NCBI GenBank assembly: GCA_013153655.1
Contig: JAADEB010000101.1
Location: 1 to 12,880, forward strand
Source of the DNA: Chlorobiota bacterium
GTDB taxonomy: Bacteria; Bacteroidota; Bacteroidia; Flavobacteriales; Flavobacteriaceae
DNA: 12,880 bases
Direction of reading: 5' to 3'
The position numbers were made by a program, and so were the translations under genes. The first letter of the stretch is position 1, and every line of letters starts with the position of its first letter. Below are positions 1-6,470 of this stretch, piece by piece. Under the pieces are notes generated by a model that was given only the letters and a program-made list of their open reading frames with translations, was not told the DNA's origin and ran no database searches.

Positions 1-468
1 AAGCCGGTGGTGACGGCCATTCGTGGCCTGAGCCAAGAGCAAATCAAAGAATTGGAACAAGGCCGGCCTGTAACCTTAAACGTGGAAGGACAAGAAGTGG
101 CTATTCAACCCGACGAGGTAATCATCACGGCCAAGGAAATCAAAGGCTGGAAAATCGCTTCGGACGGCGCCGTTACAGTGGCTTTGGACGTCACGCTCAC
201 GCCGGAACTGGAACGCGAAGGCTGGGCGCGCGAATTGGTCAACCGCCTGCAAAACCTGCGCAAGAGCTCCGGTCTGGAAGTTACGGACCGTATCAGCGTA
301 TATTTGCCGGATGAGGAAACCCTCAAATCCAATTTGGCGGACACGGCCGAATACGTAAAACGCGAGATTTTGGCCGAAAATCTTATCTTTGACGACGAAA
401 AAGCTCGTGAAGGAGAAGAAATTGAAGTAAACGGAACAACTTTTGCCGTAAAAATAGAAAAGGTATAA
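1..468 (+). CDS. ileS: Isoleucyl-tRNA synthetase, C-terminal end (5' truncated)
   Basis: This is the last 155 codons of an open frame that enters from the left edge and stops at 466-468. It encodes the C-terminal anticodon-side and tail region of isoleucyl-tRNA synthetase, the cytoplasmic enzyme that charges tRNA-Ile. The recognisable segment is the conserved helix reading ELEREGWARELVNRLQNLRK followed by VTDRI, typical of the long bacterial/eukaryote-like IleRS type. A beta-rich tail ends in VKIEKV. The HIGH and KMSKS catalytic motifs lie upstream, outside the window. A GTG codon at 7 is internal, not a start, because in-frame codons continue to the edge. Only 21 bases separate it from the DksA-like gene, so the three genes up to lspA probably share a transcript. 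The family call is secure; the IleRS subtype is inferred from this tail alone. Confidence 0.93.
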   Translation, partial: KPVVTAIRGLSQEQIKELEQGRPVTLNVEGQEVAIQPDEVIITAKEIKGWKIASDGAVTVALDVTLTPELEREGWARELVNRLQNLRKSSGLEVTDRISVYLPDEETLKSNLADTAEYVKREILAENLIFDDEKAREGEEIEVNGTTFAVKIEKV

Positions 469-489
469 TTGGATTAAAAATACGATAAA

Positions 490-888
490 ATGACAAGCAA
501 GGACGATAAAAACAAACATGTCAAGACCCGCTACTCGGACGAGGAATTGGAAGAATTCCGTCAAATTATTTTGAAAAAATTGGAACGCACCGAGTATGAT
601 ATTAAGATTCTGCAAGAAATGTTGGAATCCAACGATATTACACAGACCAAAATTCTTTCGTTCGAGGACAGCTCCTACGCCTATCAACGCGACAAAAACA
701 TTCGCCTGATAGCACGCCTGGAAAAATTCCGCAACGACCTCCAACGCGCCTTGATCCGCATCGACAACAAAACCTACGGCATCTGCCGCGAAACAGGCAA
801 GCTGATTAGCAAGGAACGCCTGCGCGCCGTGCCGCACACCACGTTGAGCATCGAGGCCAAAAAGAACCGTGACAAAAAGCGACACTAA
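490..888 (+). CDS. DksA/TraR-family regulator with degenerate zinc finger
   Basis: A 132-residue basic protein of the DksA/TraR type. These proteins insert a coiled coil into the RNA polymerase secondary channel. Residues about 16-48 and 64-93 look like the two coiled-coil helices. The C-terminal module at about 96-124 has the usual frame (YGIC...G.LI..ERLRAVP), but three of the four zinc ligands are gone: Cys99 remains, while the other positions read Thr102, Ser120 and Ala123. The canonical CxxC-x17-CxxC spacing is kept. I do not see the DxxDxA motif of E. coli DksA at the coiled-coil tip. From memory, zinc-less versions of this family next to ileS and lspA occur across Bacteroidota, so the loss is probably a lineage trait rather than decay. 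The gene starts 21 bases after ileS and ends 12 bases before lspA. Its actual role on polymerase is inference. Confidence 0.85.
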   Translation: MTSKDDKNKHVKTRYSDEELEEFRQIILKKLERTEYDIKILQEMLESNDITQTKILSFEDSSYAYQRDKNIRLIARLEKFRNDLQRALIRIDNKTYGICRETGKLISKERLRAVPHTTLSIEAKKNRDKKRH

Positions 889-900
889 GCATCCGGCAGC

Positions 901-1497
901 ATGAATTGGAAGAAGGCCTTGGCGATTGTTTTGGCGGTGATTGTGGCCGATCAAGCCTTGAAAATTTATATCAAAACCCATTTCCGGCTCGGCGAATCCT
1001 ACGAGGTGACCAAATGGTTTCAAATCCTTTTTGTGGAAAACAACGGGATTGCCTTCGGTTTGGAATTCGGTAATGCCTGGGGCAAATTGTTTCTGACGGT
1101 TTTCCGCATCCTGGCGGTTATTTTCATCATCATTTGGCTCGACCGCGCCATCAAACAAAAAAATACCCTCCTGGCCGTAGCGGTGAGTTTGATTTTGGCC
1201 GGCGCCATCGGCAACATTATCGATTCGGTTTTTTATGCCAAATTTTTTACCGACAGCATCCATCGTCCGGCGCATTTCGTAACCGACGGACAGGGTTACG
1301 GCACCTGGTTCAAAGGCAAGGTGGTGGATATGTTCTACTTTCCACTGTTTGAATTCAAATTGCCTTCATGGATTCCCAAAATAGGCGGGCAGCACTATAC
1401 TTTTTTCAATGCCATTTTCAACCTGGCCGATTCGGCCATCACCGTCGGTGTGTTGATTATCCTGTTTTTCAACAAACGGATTTTTAAGCATCGCTAA
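901..1497 (+). CDS. lspA: Lipoprotein signal peptidase (signal peptidase II)
   Basis: A 198-residue polytopic inner-membrane aspartyl protease that removes the signal peptide from diacylglyceryl-modified prolipoproteins. The four expected hydrophobic helices are near residues 5-23, 62-80, 88-108 and 172-190. Conserved blocks are VADQ (Asp17), VENNGIAFG (46-53), AGAIGNIIDS (100-109), VVDMFYF (catalytic Asp143) and FNLADSAI (catalytic Asp177). The stretch between Asp108 and Asp143 is far longer than in E. coli LspA, adding a lumenal loop (about 110-140), and a second extension lies at about 150-168. I recall such insertions as usual in Bacteroidota LspA. The protein is longer than the roughly 160-170 residues of proteobacterial enzymes because of these loops. 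It is the last gene of the ileS group; 107 bases with a new promoter box follow before the next gene. Confidence 0.96.
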   Translation: MNWKKALAIVLAVIVADQALKIYIKTHFRLGESYEVTKWFQILFVENNGIAFGLEFGNAWGKLFLTVFRILAVIFIIIWLDRAIKQKNTLLAVAVSLILAGAIGNIIDSVFYAKFFTDSIHRPAHFVTDGQGYGTWFKGKVVDMFYFPLFEFKLPSWIPKIGGQHYTFFNAIFNLADSAITVGVLIILFFNKRIFKHR

Positions 1498-1570
1498 GCT
1501 TTTTTCGTCTCCGGCACCTGTGCTTATACGAAAAAACGGATTCCTAATATGGGATAGACCAAAAAAATTG

Positions 1571-1578
1571 TATATTTG
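1571..1578 (+). promoter_or_regulatory. Bacteroidota -7 promoter box for the 1605-6132 gene group
   Basis: TATATTTG matches the Bacteroidota -7 consensus TAnnTTTG exactly. Transcription would begin about 4-6 bases downstream, near 1583, leaving a leader of about 22 bases before the ATG at 1605. I do not find a clear TTTG -33 element at the usual distance, so strength is uncertain. Its position in the only real gap before six tightly packed genes supports the call. Confidence 0.6.
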
Positions 1579-1604
1579 CTTCAACCAAAAAAATTTTATC
1601 GCAA

Positions 1605-2348
1605 ATGTATTGGGCCATATTTTTCTTTTTGCTGTTTTTGATTATCCTTTTTTCCGTTTTGGTTGCCAAGAAAAAGCTTTCGCCTACGGCAGTAAACTTG
1701 ATCAATTTGGTATTAATGGCCGCAGCGGTGTATTTGGGTTATTTGATTTATGATTCCATTACCGCTCCGGTACGTTTCAATAAAACCAAAAAAGAACGTT
1801 ACGCCAAAGTGATTTCGCGGCTAAAAGACATTCGTGATTCGGAAATTGCCTATCGTACCATCAACGGCCAATATACCGCCAATTTCGATTCTTTGGTTCG
1901 TTTTATCGATACGGCCAAATTTACCATCACCCAACGTCGCGATTCGGTTATCAAGGAATTTAACAAATTCCGCGGCATTACCGAAGAAAAAGAAATCGTG
2001 ATTATCGACACTCTGGGCTTTGTTCCCGTAAAAGACTCCCTGTTCAAAGGCGACAACCGCTACAAAGAAATGCAATGGGTTCCCATTCCCGGACGCGAAA
2101 AGCAAGTAAAATTCGAACTCAAAGCCGGTAAGCTCAAAAAAGGCGAAGTATATGTGCCGGTGTTTATGGCAAGGGTACACAAAAAAGAAATTCTTTACGA
2201 TCAACCCGAAGACTTGGTTAAGGAAGAATTGGCCATCAAAAGTACCGAAGAGGTCAATGGTCCGTATATTCAAGTGGGTTCCATGGACGATGTAACCACG
2301 GCGGGCAACTGGCCGAAAATCTACGATATCAAGGACAAACGCGAATAA
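1605..2348 (+). CDS. Membrane-anchored protein of unknown function, conserved Bacteroidota type
   Basis: A 247-residue protein I cannot assign a function. Two N-terminal hydrophobic helices (about 2-20 and 29-50) are separated by the basic stretch AKKK, giving a hairpin anchor. A helix follows at about 62-86, leading into IAYRTINGQYTANFDSL (81-97) and then a mixed alpha/beta soluble region to the C terminus. The pattern 'IRDSEIAYR.xNGQYT.NFDSL' resembles the segment after the N-terminal helix of type II/IV pseudopilins, where an alpha helix runs into a G-x-Y turn. There is no prepilin peptidase site and there are two helices rather than one, so the resemblance may be superficial. It is the first gene behind the box at 1571, and its stop overlaps the next start by one base (TAATG), implying translational coupling to the DUF3822 gene. 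Confidence 0.75.
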   Translation: MYWAIFFFLLFLIILFSVLVAKKKLSPTAVNLINLVLMAAAVYLGYLIYDSITAPVRFNKTKKERYAKVISRLKDIRDSEIAYRTINGQYTANFDSLVRFIDTAKFTITQRRDSVIKEFNKFRGITEEKEIVIIDTLGFVPVKDSLFKGDNRYKEMQWVPIPGREKQVKFELKAGKLKKGEVYVPVFMARVHKKEILYDQPEDLVKEELAIKSTEEVNGPYIQVGSMDDVTTAGNWPKIYDIKDKRE

Positions 2349-3088
2349 TGAATTCCGAAAAATACTATCGATTGTCCATACAGGCAGGCTTGTATGGACT
2401 TTCGTTTTTCCTGGCGGGCGGAGAAGATGACATTTACCGCACCCTGCGTTTCAGGGCGCACCATCCCGTGGCCGTGGAGCGCTACTTGAAGGAAATCCTC
2501 CATACCCACCGCCATTTGTTCGACGAAAACACCCGCGCCGTACTGATCCACCACCACAACTGGTACACCTGGGTGCCGGAAGCCTATTTCGACGAAACCC
2601 GACCCGGACTGTATATCCGTACCACCACGCCGTTGCTGGAAACCGACACCCTCAGTTTCGACCGCCATTCCTCCGCCGGACGCGTCAACGTCTATATTCC
2701 CATGGTAAACCTCAACAACCTCATGTTGGACTATTTCCCGGAAATCGAATTTTATCATTCCGCCACCCTGGCCGACCGCTACGCTTTCCAACATTTCCCG
2801 GACGACCGCAAACGGCGTCTGTGGGTGCGCAGCTTCGACGAAGGCTTTCAACTGGGTATCTGGGAAGGACGAAAAATGCTTTTCTTCAACAGTTTTCCCA
2901 TGGAAACCACGGAAGATTTCCTCTACTATTTCTTTTTCGCCTGGGAAAAAACCGGCCTCAAATCCGGCGAACAAGCCGAAATCATGATCACCGGGACCAA
3001 AACCGGCGAACTGACCGAAGCCTTGGAAGGCTTTGCCGAAAACATCCGAACGCCTGCGGTGGAAAAAGAACTTTTAACCCTCGTATAA
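2348..3088 (+). CDS. DUF3822 family protein
   Basis: A 246-residue soluble protein with no signal peptide or membrane helix. It matches what I know of DUF3822, a family largely confined to Bacteroidota and usually found beside rsmD and/or coaD. The clearest hallmark is FNSF followed by ETTEDFLYYFFF (about 180-197), with a preceding strand pair 'FQLGIWEGRKMLFF'. The overall layout of two similar mixed alpha/beta halves suggests an actin-like/ASKHA fold, but that is an inference from pattern only. No catalytic motif is apparent. It overlaps the upstream gene by one base and abuts rsmD exactly (stop 3086-3088, ATG 3089), so it is co-translated with the 16S methyltransferase. A link to ribosome assembly is suggested only by this neighbourhood. 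Confidence 0.8.
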   Translation: MNSEKYYRLSIQAGLYGLSFFLAGGEDDIYRTLRFRAHHPVAVERYLKEILHTHRHLFDENTRAVLIHHHNWYTWVPEAYFDETRPGLYIRTTTPLLETDTLSFDRHSSAGRVNVYIPMVNLNNLMLDYFPEIEFYHSATLADRYAFQHFPDDRKRRLWVRSFDEGFQLGIWEGRKMLFFNSFPMETTEDFLYYFFFAWEKTGLKSGEQAEIMITGTKTGELTEALEGFAENIRTPAVEKELLTLV

Positions 3089-3625
3089 ATGCGTATTATA
3101 GGCGGTAAACACAAAGGAAGGAAATTGCACCCGCCGCGCAACCTCAAAGCGCGGCCGACCATGGACATCACCAAGGAATCCTTGTTCAATGCCTTGAAAA
3201 ACAAGTATTTTTTCAATGAAATTTCGGTGCTGGACCTTTTTTCCGGTACGGGTAACGTGGCCTTGGAATTCGCCTCGCGCGGCACGCCGGAAGTGGTGGC
3301 CGTGGACAAACAACCCGCTTCGGTGCGTTTCATTCGCAAAACGGCCTCCGCTTGGGACCTGCCGGTGGAAGCCTTGCAGGAAGACGCCTTCGAATTTCTC
3401 GGACGGCCGGCTTTCCGCCGCTTCGACGTGATTTTTATGGACCCGCCTTACGGATTGGACGAAAAGGATTTCCGCCGCCTTATCGATGCCGTGTTCGAAA
3501 ACGGCTGGCTGGCTCCGGACGGAACCCTGGTGGTGGAACACCACAAAAGCATGCATTTCGACGACCATCCTCATTTTAGCCGCTACCGGCGCTACGGCCA
3601 ATCCGGATTGAGCTATTTCCAATGA
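3089..3625 (+). CDS. rsmD: 16S rRNA (guanine966-N2)-methyltransferase
   Basis: A 178-residue class I SAM-dependent methyltransferase that methylates N2 of G966 (E. coli numbering) in 16S rRNA during 30S assembly. Visible hallmarks are the N-terminal MRIIGGKHKGRKL, then RPTMDITKESLFN (22-34), the SAM-binding motif I DLFSGTGNVALEFASRG (49-65), acidic motif II VVAVDK (69-74), and the catalytic DPPY (118-121), all typical of RsmD. The length is normal. The start directly follows the DUF3822 stop with no gap. The product ends at 3625, 13 bases before the glycosyltransferase start. Confusion with other N6/N2 DPPY methyltransferases is unlikely given the N-terminal 'IIGGxxKGRKL...RPTxDxxKESLFN' signature. 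Confidence 0.95.
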   Translation: MRIIGGKHKGRKLHPPRNLKARPTMDITKESLFNALKNKYFFNEISVLDLFSGTGNVALEFASRGTPEVVAVDKQPASVRFIRKTASAWDLPVEALQEDAFEFLGRPAFRRFDVIFMDPPYGLDEKDFRRLIDAVFENGWLAPDGTLVVEHHKSMHFDDHPHFSRYRRYGQSGLSYFQ

Positions 3626-3638
3626 AATTCCGTGGCGC

Positions 3639-4742
3639 ATGGTAATTTTCCTCGGCTTATCGGCATTGCTTCTCCTGGCGTATGAAATCTACTTTTTCGG
3701 GCCGGTGCTTCGTTTTCGCTTTCGCGACAAGCCGGCGGCTGCGGACGAACCCGTTTCGGTCATCATCGCCGCACACAACGAGGCCGAAGCCTTGCGCCGC
3801 CATTTGCCGGCCTTTTTCCGGCAGGATTATCCGGACTACCAAGTGGTGGTCATCGACGACCGATCCACCGACCACACGCCGGAAGTGCTGGACGAGATGA
3901 AACATGCCTACGGCGACCGCCTCCATGTGGTGCGCGTACAACCGCAGGAATGGGAAAGCTTTCGGGCCAACAAAAAATTCGCGCTCACGCTGGGCATCAA
4001 AGCGGCACGCTACGACAAACTCCTGTTTACCGACGCCGATTGCGTGCCGGCTTCCGAAGAATGGATAGCACGCATGAGCGCCGGCCTGCAACCGCCGGTT
4101 GATTTCGTGTTGGGCTACGGCCGCTACCGCCGCGAAAAAGGTTTTCTGAACACCTTGATCCGGTTCGAAACCTTGCAGACGGGCATTCAATACGCGAGCT
4201 TTGCCTTGCGCGGCTTGCCGTACATGGGCGTGGGGCGCAACCTGGCCTACCGCCGTTCTTTTTTCCTGGAACGGAACGGCTACGGCCGGTTTTTTTCGAT
4301 TCTCTCGGGCGACGACGATTTGTTCGTCAACCAACATGCCGGCCGGGACAACACGCGCCTGTGTCTTCACCCGGAGGCGCACACCGTGTCGGAACCCGAA
4401 CGGACATGGCGGCGTTGGATTCGCCAAAAGCGGCGGCACCTGAGCACGGCGCCTTATTACCGCACGCGGCATAAAATGCTGTTGGGTTTTTATGCTTTGG
4501 CGCGATTCTTGTTTTGGTGGGGCGTGGTGCCGGGTGTGTTTATCTCCGGATTTCATCCTATGCTGACCGGCCTCGCCTTGGCGCGTATGGCTTGGACGGG
4601 CATGCTTTGGTACCGCACCGCACGGCGTTGGCAGGATGCGTTGCCTTGGGCGGCCTTGCTGCCGGCCGAATGGACGCTTATATTTATTTATATGTATATT
4701 TCTTTGCTCAATTTGATTCGAAAACCCACGCATTGGCACTAA
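3639..4742 (+). CDS. Membrane-associated family 2 glycosyltransferase
   Basis: A 367-residue processive-type GT2 enzyme that transfers a sugar from a nucleotide donor at the inner membrane. An N-terminal helix (about 1-20) precedes the GT-A domain. Motifs in order are VSVIIAAHNE (39-48), VVVIDDRSTD (69-78), the metal-binding FTDADC (DxD at 132-134), GDDDLF (224-229, catalytic acid region) and RWIRQKRRH (259-267), the Q/RxxRW-like acceptor signature. The C terminus has about three hydrophobic helices (roughly 282-305, 306-324, 334-360). The layout matches polysaccharide/glycolipid synthases such as IcaA/HasA-like or ceramide-glucosyltransferase-like GT2 proteins. The acceptor cannot be told from sequence. 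No other cell-envelope glycan genes lie nearby, so this is a stand-alone enzyme inside a housekeeping group. Its last 10 bases overlap the predicted TTG start of the sigma factor. Confidence 0.88.
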   Translation: MVIFLGLSALLLLAYEIYFFGPVLRFRFRDKPAAADEPVSVIIAAHNEAEALRRHLPAFFRQDYPDYQVVVIDDRSTDHTPEVLDEMKHAYGDRLHVVRVQPQEWESFRANKKFALTLGIKAARYDKLLFTDADCVPASEEWIARMSAGLQPPVDFVLGYGRYRREKGFLNTLIRFETLQTGIQYASFALRGLPYMGVGRNLAYRRSFFLERNGYGRFFSILSGDDDLFVNQHAGRDNTRLCLHPEAHTVSEPERTWRRWIRQKRRHLSTAPYYRTRHKMLLGFYALARFLFWWGVVPGVFISGFHPMLTGLALARMAWTGMLWYRTARRWQDALPWAALLPAEWTLIFIYMYISLLNLIRKPTHWH

Positions 4743-5272
4743 AAGATTACATACAACGGGCCAAACAAGGCGATCAGGAAGCCTTCCGCTATTTGCTCAA
4801 CAAATATTGGACGGATGTGTACCGTTTTCAAAAATCATTGATCAACAACGAAAACGAAGCCGAAGACATTACCATAGAAACCTTTGCACGGGCTTTCGAC
4901 AAAATCGGGTCGTTCAATGAAAAGTATGCCTTCAAGAATTGGCTCCTGACCATTTCCAAAAATATTTATTTGGATAAAAACAAACGTAAAAAACGCATCG
5001 ATCAATCCGCCTCCCTCGACGATTATCCCAATTTGCTCAACCTGGCCGACCATTCCCACGAGGACGACGAAATTCTGGAATCCAAGCTCTCGGACCTGAA
5101 AAAAGCTTTGGCCGCCTTGAAACCTGCTTACCGTCAGGTGTTGGAATTGTATTATTTCCAAAATTTATCCTACAAGGAAATTTCCGAAAAAACCAATGTA
5201 TCTTTGTCCAATGTGAAAATCCGGCTGATGCGCGCCAAGAAGCTTTTGGCCGGAAAACTGAAAAAACCATGA
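4733..5272 (+). CDS. ECF-type RNA polymerase sigma-70 factor
   Basis: A 179-residue ECF-like sigma factor directing RNA polymerase to alternative promoters. Region 2 covers about 1-90: GDQEAFRYLLNKYW, then EDITIETFARAFDKI (44-58) and the -10-binding FKNWLLTISKNIYLDKNKRKK (67-87). After an acidic linker (105-118), region 4 spans about 120-175, with LKPAYRQVLELYYFQNLSYKEI (129-150) and the helix-turn-helix VSLSNVKIRLMRAKKLL. The open frame extends upstream inside the glycosyltransferase gene, but that part reads as an out-of-frame shadow. I place the start at TTG 4733 because family homology begins at once (ALKDYIQRAKQGDQEAF) and no ATG or GTG is available near there. It overlaps the preceding stop by 10 bases and the lipA ATG by 4 (ATGA). 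No anti-sigma gene is adjacent, so it may be constitutive or controlled by transcription. Confidence 0.88.
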   Translation: MALKDYIQRAKQGDQEAFRYLLNKYWTDVYRFQKSLINNENEAEDITIETFARAFDKIGSFNEKYAFKNWLLTISKNIYLDKNKRKKRIDQSASLDDYPNLLNLADHSHEDDEILESKLSDLKKALAALKPAYRQVLELYYFQNLSYKEISEKTNVSLSNVKIRLMRAKKLLAGKLKKP

Positions 5273-6132
5273 GCGAAAAAAATCTTTTACGGCGCCGGAA
5301 ACCCGAATGGTTGCGGGTAAAATTGCCTTCGGGCACCAATTTTCGCAAGATTCGCAGCATTGTACGCGAACACGACCTGCACACCATTTGCACCAGCGGC
5401 AGTTGTCCCAATATGGGCGAATGTTGGGTGGACGGCACCGCCACGTTTATGATTTTGGGTAATATTTGCACGCGCTCGTGTAAGTTTTGCAACGTGGCCA
5501 CGGGCCGTCCGTTGGCTCCGGACCCGGAAGAGCCGCACAAGGTGGCCGATGCCATCCGCAAGATGAAGATTCGCCATGCGGTGCTCACCTCGGTGGACCG
5601 CGACGATTTGCCTGACCTGGGCGTAGGCCATTGGGTGGAAACCGTCCGCAAGGTGAGGGAATACAATCCGGGCATCACCATGGAAACCCTTATTCCCGAT
5701 TTCCAAGGCAAACCGGAAATCCTGGACCGCATCATCGAAGTGGCGCCGGAAGTGGTGTCGCACAACCTGGAAACCGTACGCCGCCTCACCCGCCAAGTGC
5801 GCATCCAAGCCAAGTACGACCGCAGCCTGTTCGTACTGCAATATTTGAAGGAAAACGGCATCCGCCGCACCAAATCGGGCATCATGCTGGGCCTGGGCGA
5901 AACGGACGACGACGTGCTGGAAACCCTGGAAGACCTGCGCCGCGTCCGGACCGATATCGTGACCATCGGACAGTATTTGCAACCCAAACCCGAGTTGCTT
6001 CCCGTAGCCGAATACGTACATCCCGACAAGTTTGCCTACTTCGAACGGGTGGCGCGCCGAATGGGCTTCCGCCATGTGGAAAGCGGTCCCTTGGTGCGCT
6101 CCTCCTATCATGCGCATAAGCACGTGGATTGA
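5269..6132 (+). CDS. lipA: Lipoyl synthase (radical SAM)
   Basis: A 287-residue cytoplasmic radical-SAM enzyme that inserts two sulfurs into the octanoyl chain on lipoyl domains of 2-oxoacid dehydrogenases and glycine cleavage H protein. All cluster ligands are present. The auxiliary, sacrificed [4Fe-4S] cluster uses Cys41, Cys46 and Cys52 (CTSGSCPNMGEC) plus the C-terminal Ser278 of RSSYHA. The radical SAM cluster uses Cys67, Cys71 and Cys74 (CTRSCKFC). The SAM-binding and core motifs HNLETV, GIMLGLGE and QYLQP are intact, so the enzyme should be active. The length is normal. The start overlaps the sigma-factor stop in an ATGA, giving tight coupling. No lipB or lplA lies in the window. It is the last gene of this group; an 88-base gap with a new promoter follows. 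Confidence 0.97.
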   Translation: MSEKNLLRRRKPEWLRVKLPSGTNFRKIRSIVREHDLHTICTSGSCPNMGECWVDGTATFMILGNICTRSCKFCNVATGRPLAPDPEEPHKVADAIRKMKIRHAVLTSVDRDDLPDLGVGHWVETVRKVREYNPGITMETLIPDFQGKPEILDRIIEVAPEVVSHNLETVRRLTRQVRIQAKYDRSLFVLQYLKENGIRRTKSGIMLGLGETDDDVLETLEDLRRVRTDIVTIGQYLQPKPELLPVAEYVHPDKFAYFERVARRMGFRHVESGPLVRSSYHAHKHVD

Positions 6133-6160
6133 AAAATGGCATAAAAAATGATGTACAAAA

Positions 6161-6190
6161 TTTGTATATTTATAAAAAAACCTATTTTTG
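6161..6190 (+). promoter_or_regulatory. Promoter of the acpP-fabF-rnc operon
   Basis: TTTG at 6161-6164 and TATTTTTG at 6183-6190 match the Bacteroidota -33 (TTTG) and -7 (TAnnTTTG) elements, with 18 bases between them. Transcription would start near 6195, about 26 bases before the acpP ATG. The leader is AT-rich without a Shine-Dalgarno sequence. This is the best-formed promoter in the window, which fits a highly expressed carrier-protein gene. Confidence 0.72.
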
Positions 6191-6220
6191 CCACCAAAAT
6201 AACCCATAAAACATAAGACT

Positions 6221-6463
6221 ATGTCTGACATTGCATCTCGCGTAAAAGCCATTATTATGGAAAAATTGGGCGTTGACGAAACCGAAATCACCAACGACGC
6301 CAACTTCACCACCGACTTGGGAGCCGACTCCCTCGACACCGTGGAATTGATCATGGAATTCGAAAAAGAATTCGACATTCAAATTCCGGACGATCAGGCC
6401 GAACAAATCCAAACCGTAGGCCAAGCCATCGAATACATCGAAAAACACCTGTCCGGCAAATAA
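6221..6463 (+). CDS. acpP: Acyl carrier protein
   Basis: An 80-residue acidic four-helix carrier protein that holds growing acyl chains during type II fatty-acid synthesis in the cytoplasm. The phosphopantetheine attachment site is Ser37 in GADSLDTVELIMEFE (34-48), the canonical DSL motif. Helix I (2-17), the loop with ITNDANFTTDLG, and helix III (about 56-62, before IQTVGQAIEYI) are all in place. Length and charge are typical. The ATG is clear, with a well-formed promoter about 30 bases upstream. It is followed 7 bases later by fabF, the condensing enzyme that acts on its acyl thioesters, which is the widely conserved acpP-fabF arrangement. Confidence 0.97.
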   Translation: MSDIASRVKAIIMEKLGVDETEITNDANFTTDLGADSLDTVELIMEFEKEFDIQIPDDQAEQIQTVGQAIEYIEKHLSGK

Positions 6464-6470
6464 TCAACGG

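Noticed and set aside
76..1275. Long minus-strand open frame (399 codons) opposite ileS, the DksA-like gene and lspA
   Set aside because: Its translation has no recognisable family and it lies antisense to three well-supported genes. It reflects the scarcity of TTA, CTA and TCA codons in those genes.
4514..4732. N-terminal extension of the sigma-factor frame inside the glycosyltransferase gene
   Set aside because: The residues are an out-of-frame reading of the glycosyltransferase C terminus, and sigma homology begins only at 4733.
3657..4739. Long minus-strand open frame opposite the glycosyltransferase
   Set aside because: The plus-strand frame has all GT2 motifs. The antisense product is rich in Arg/His/Gln without domain pattern.
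6165..6172. Second -7-like box TATATTTA upstream of acpP
   Set aside because: It lacks the final G of TAnnTTTG and has no -33 partner. The box at 6183-6190 is better placed.
5287..6378. Long minus-strand open frame spanning lipA, the acpP promoter and most of acpP
   Set aside because: It runs through a clear promoter region and opposite two certain genes, and no family is recognised.
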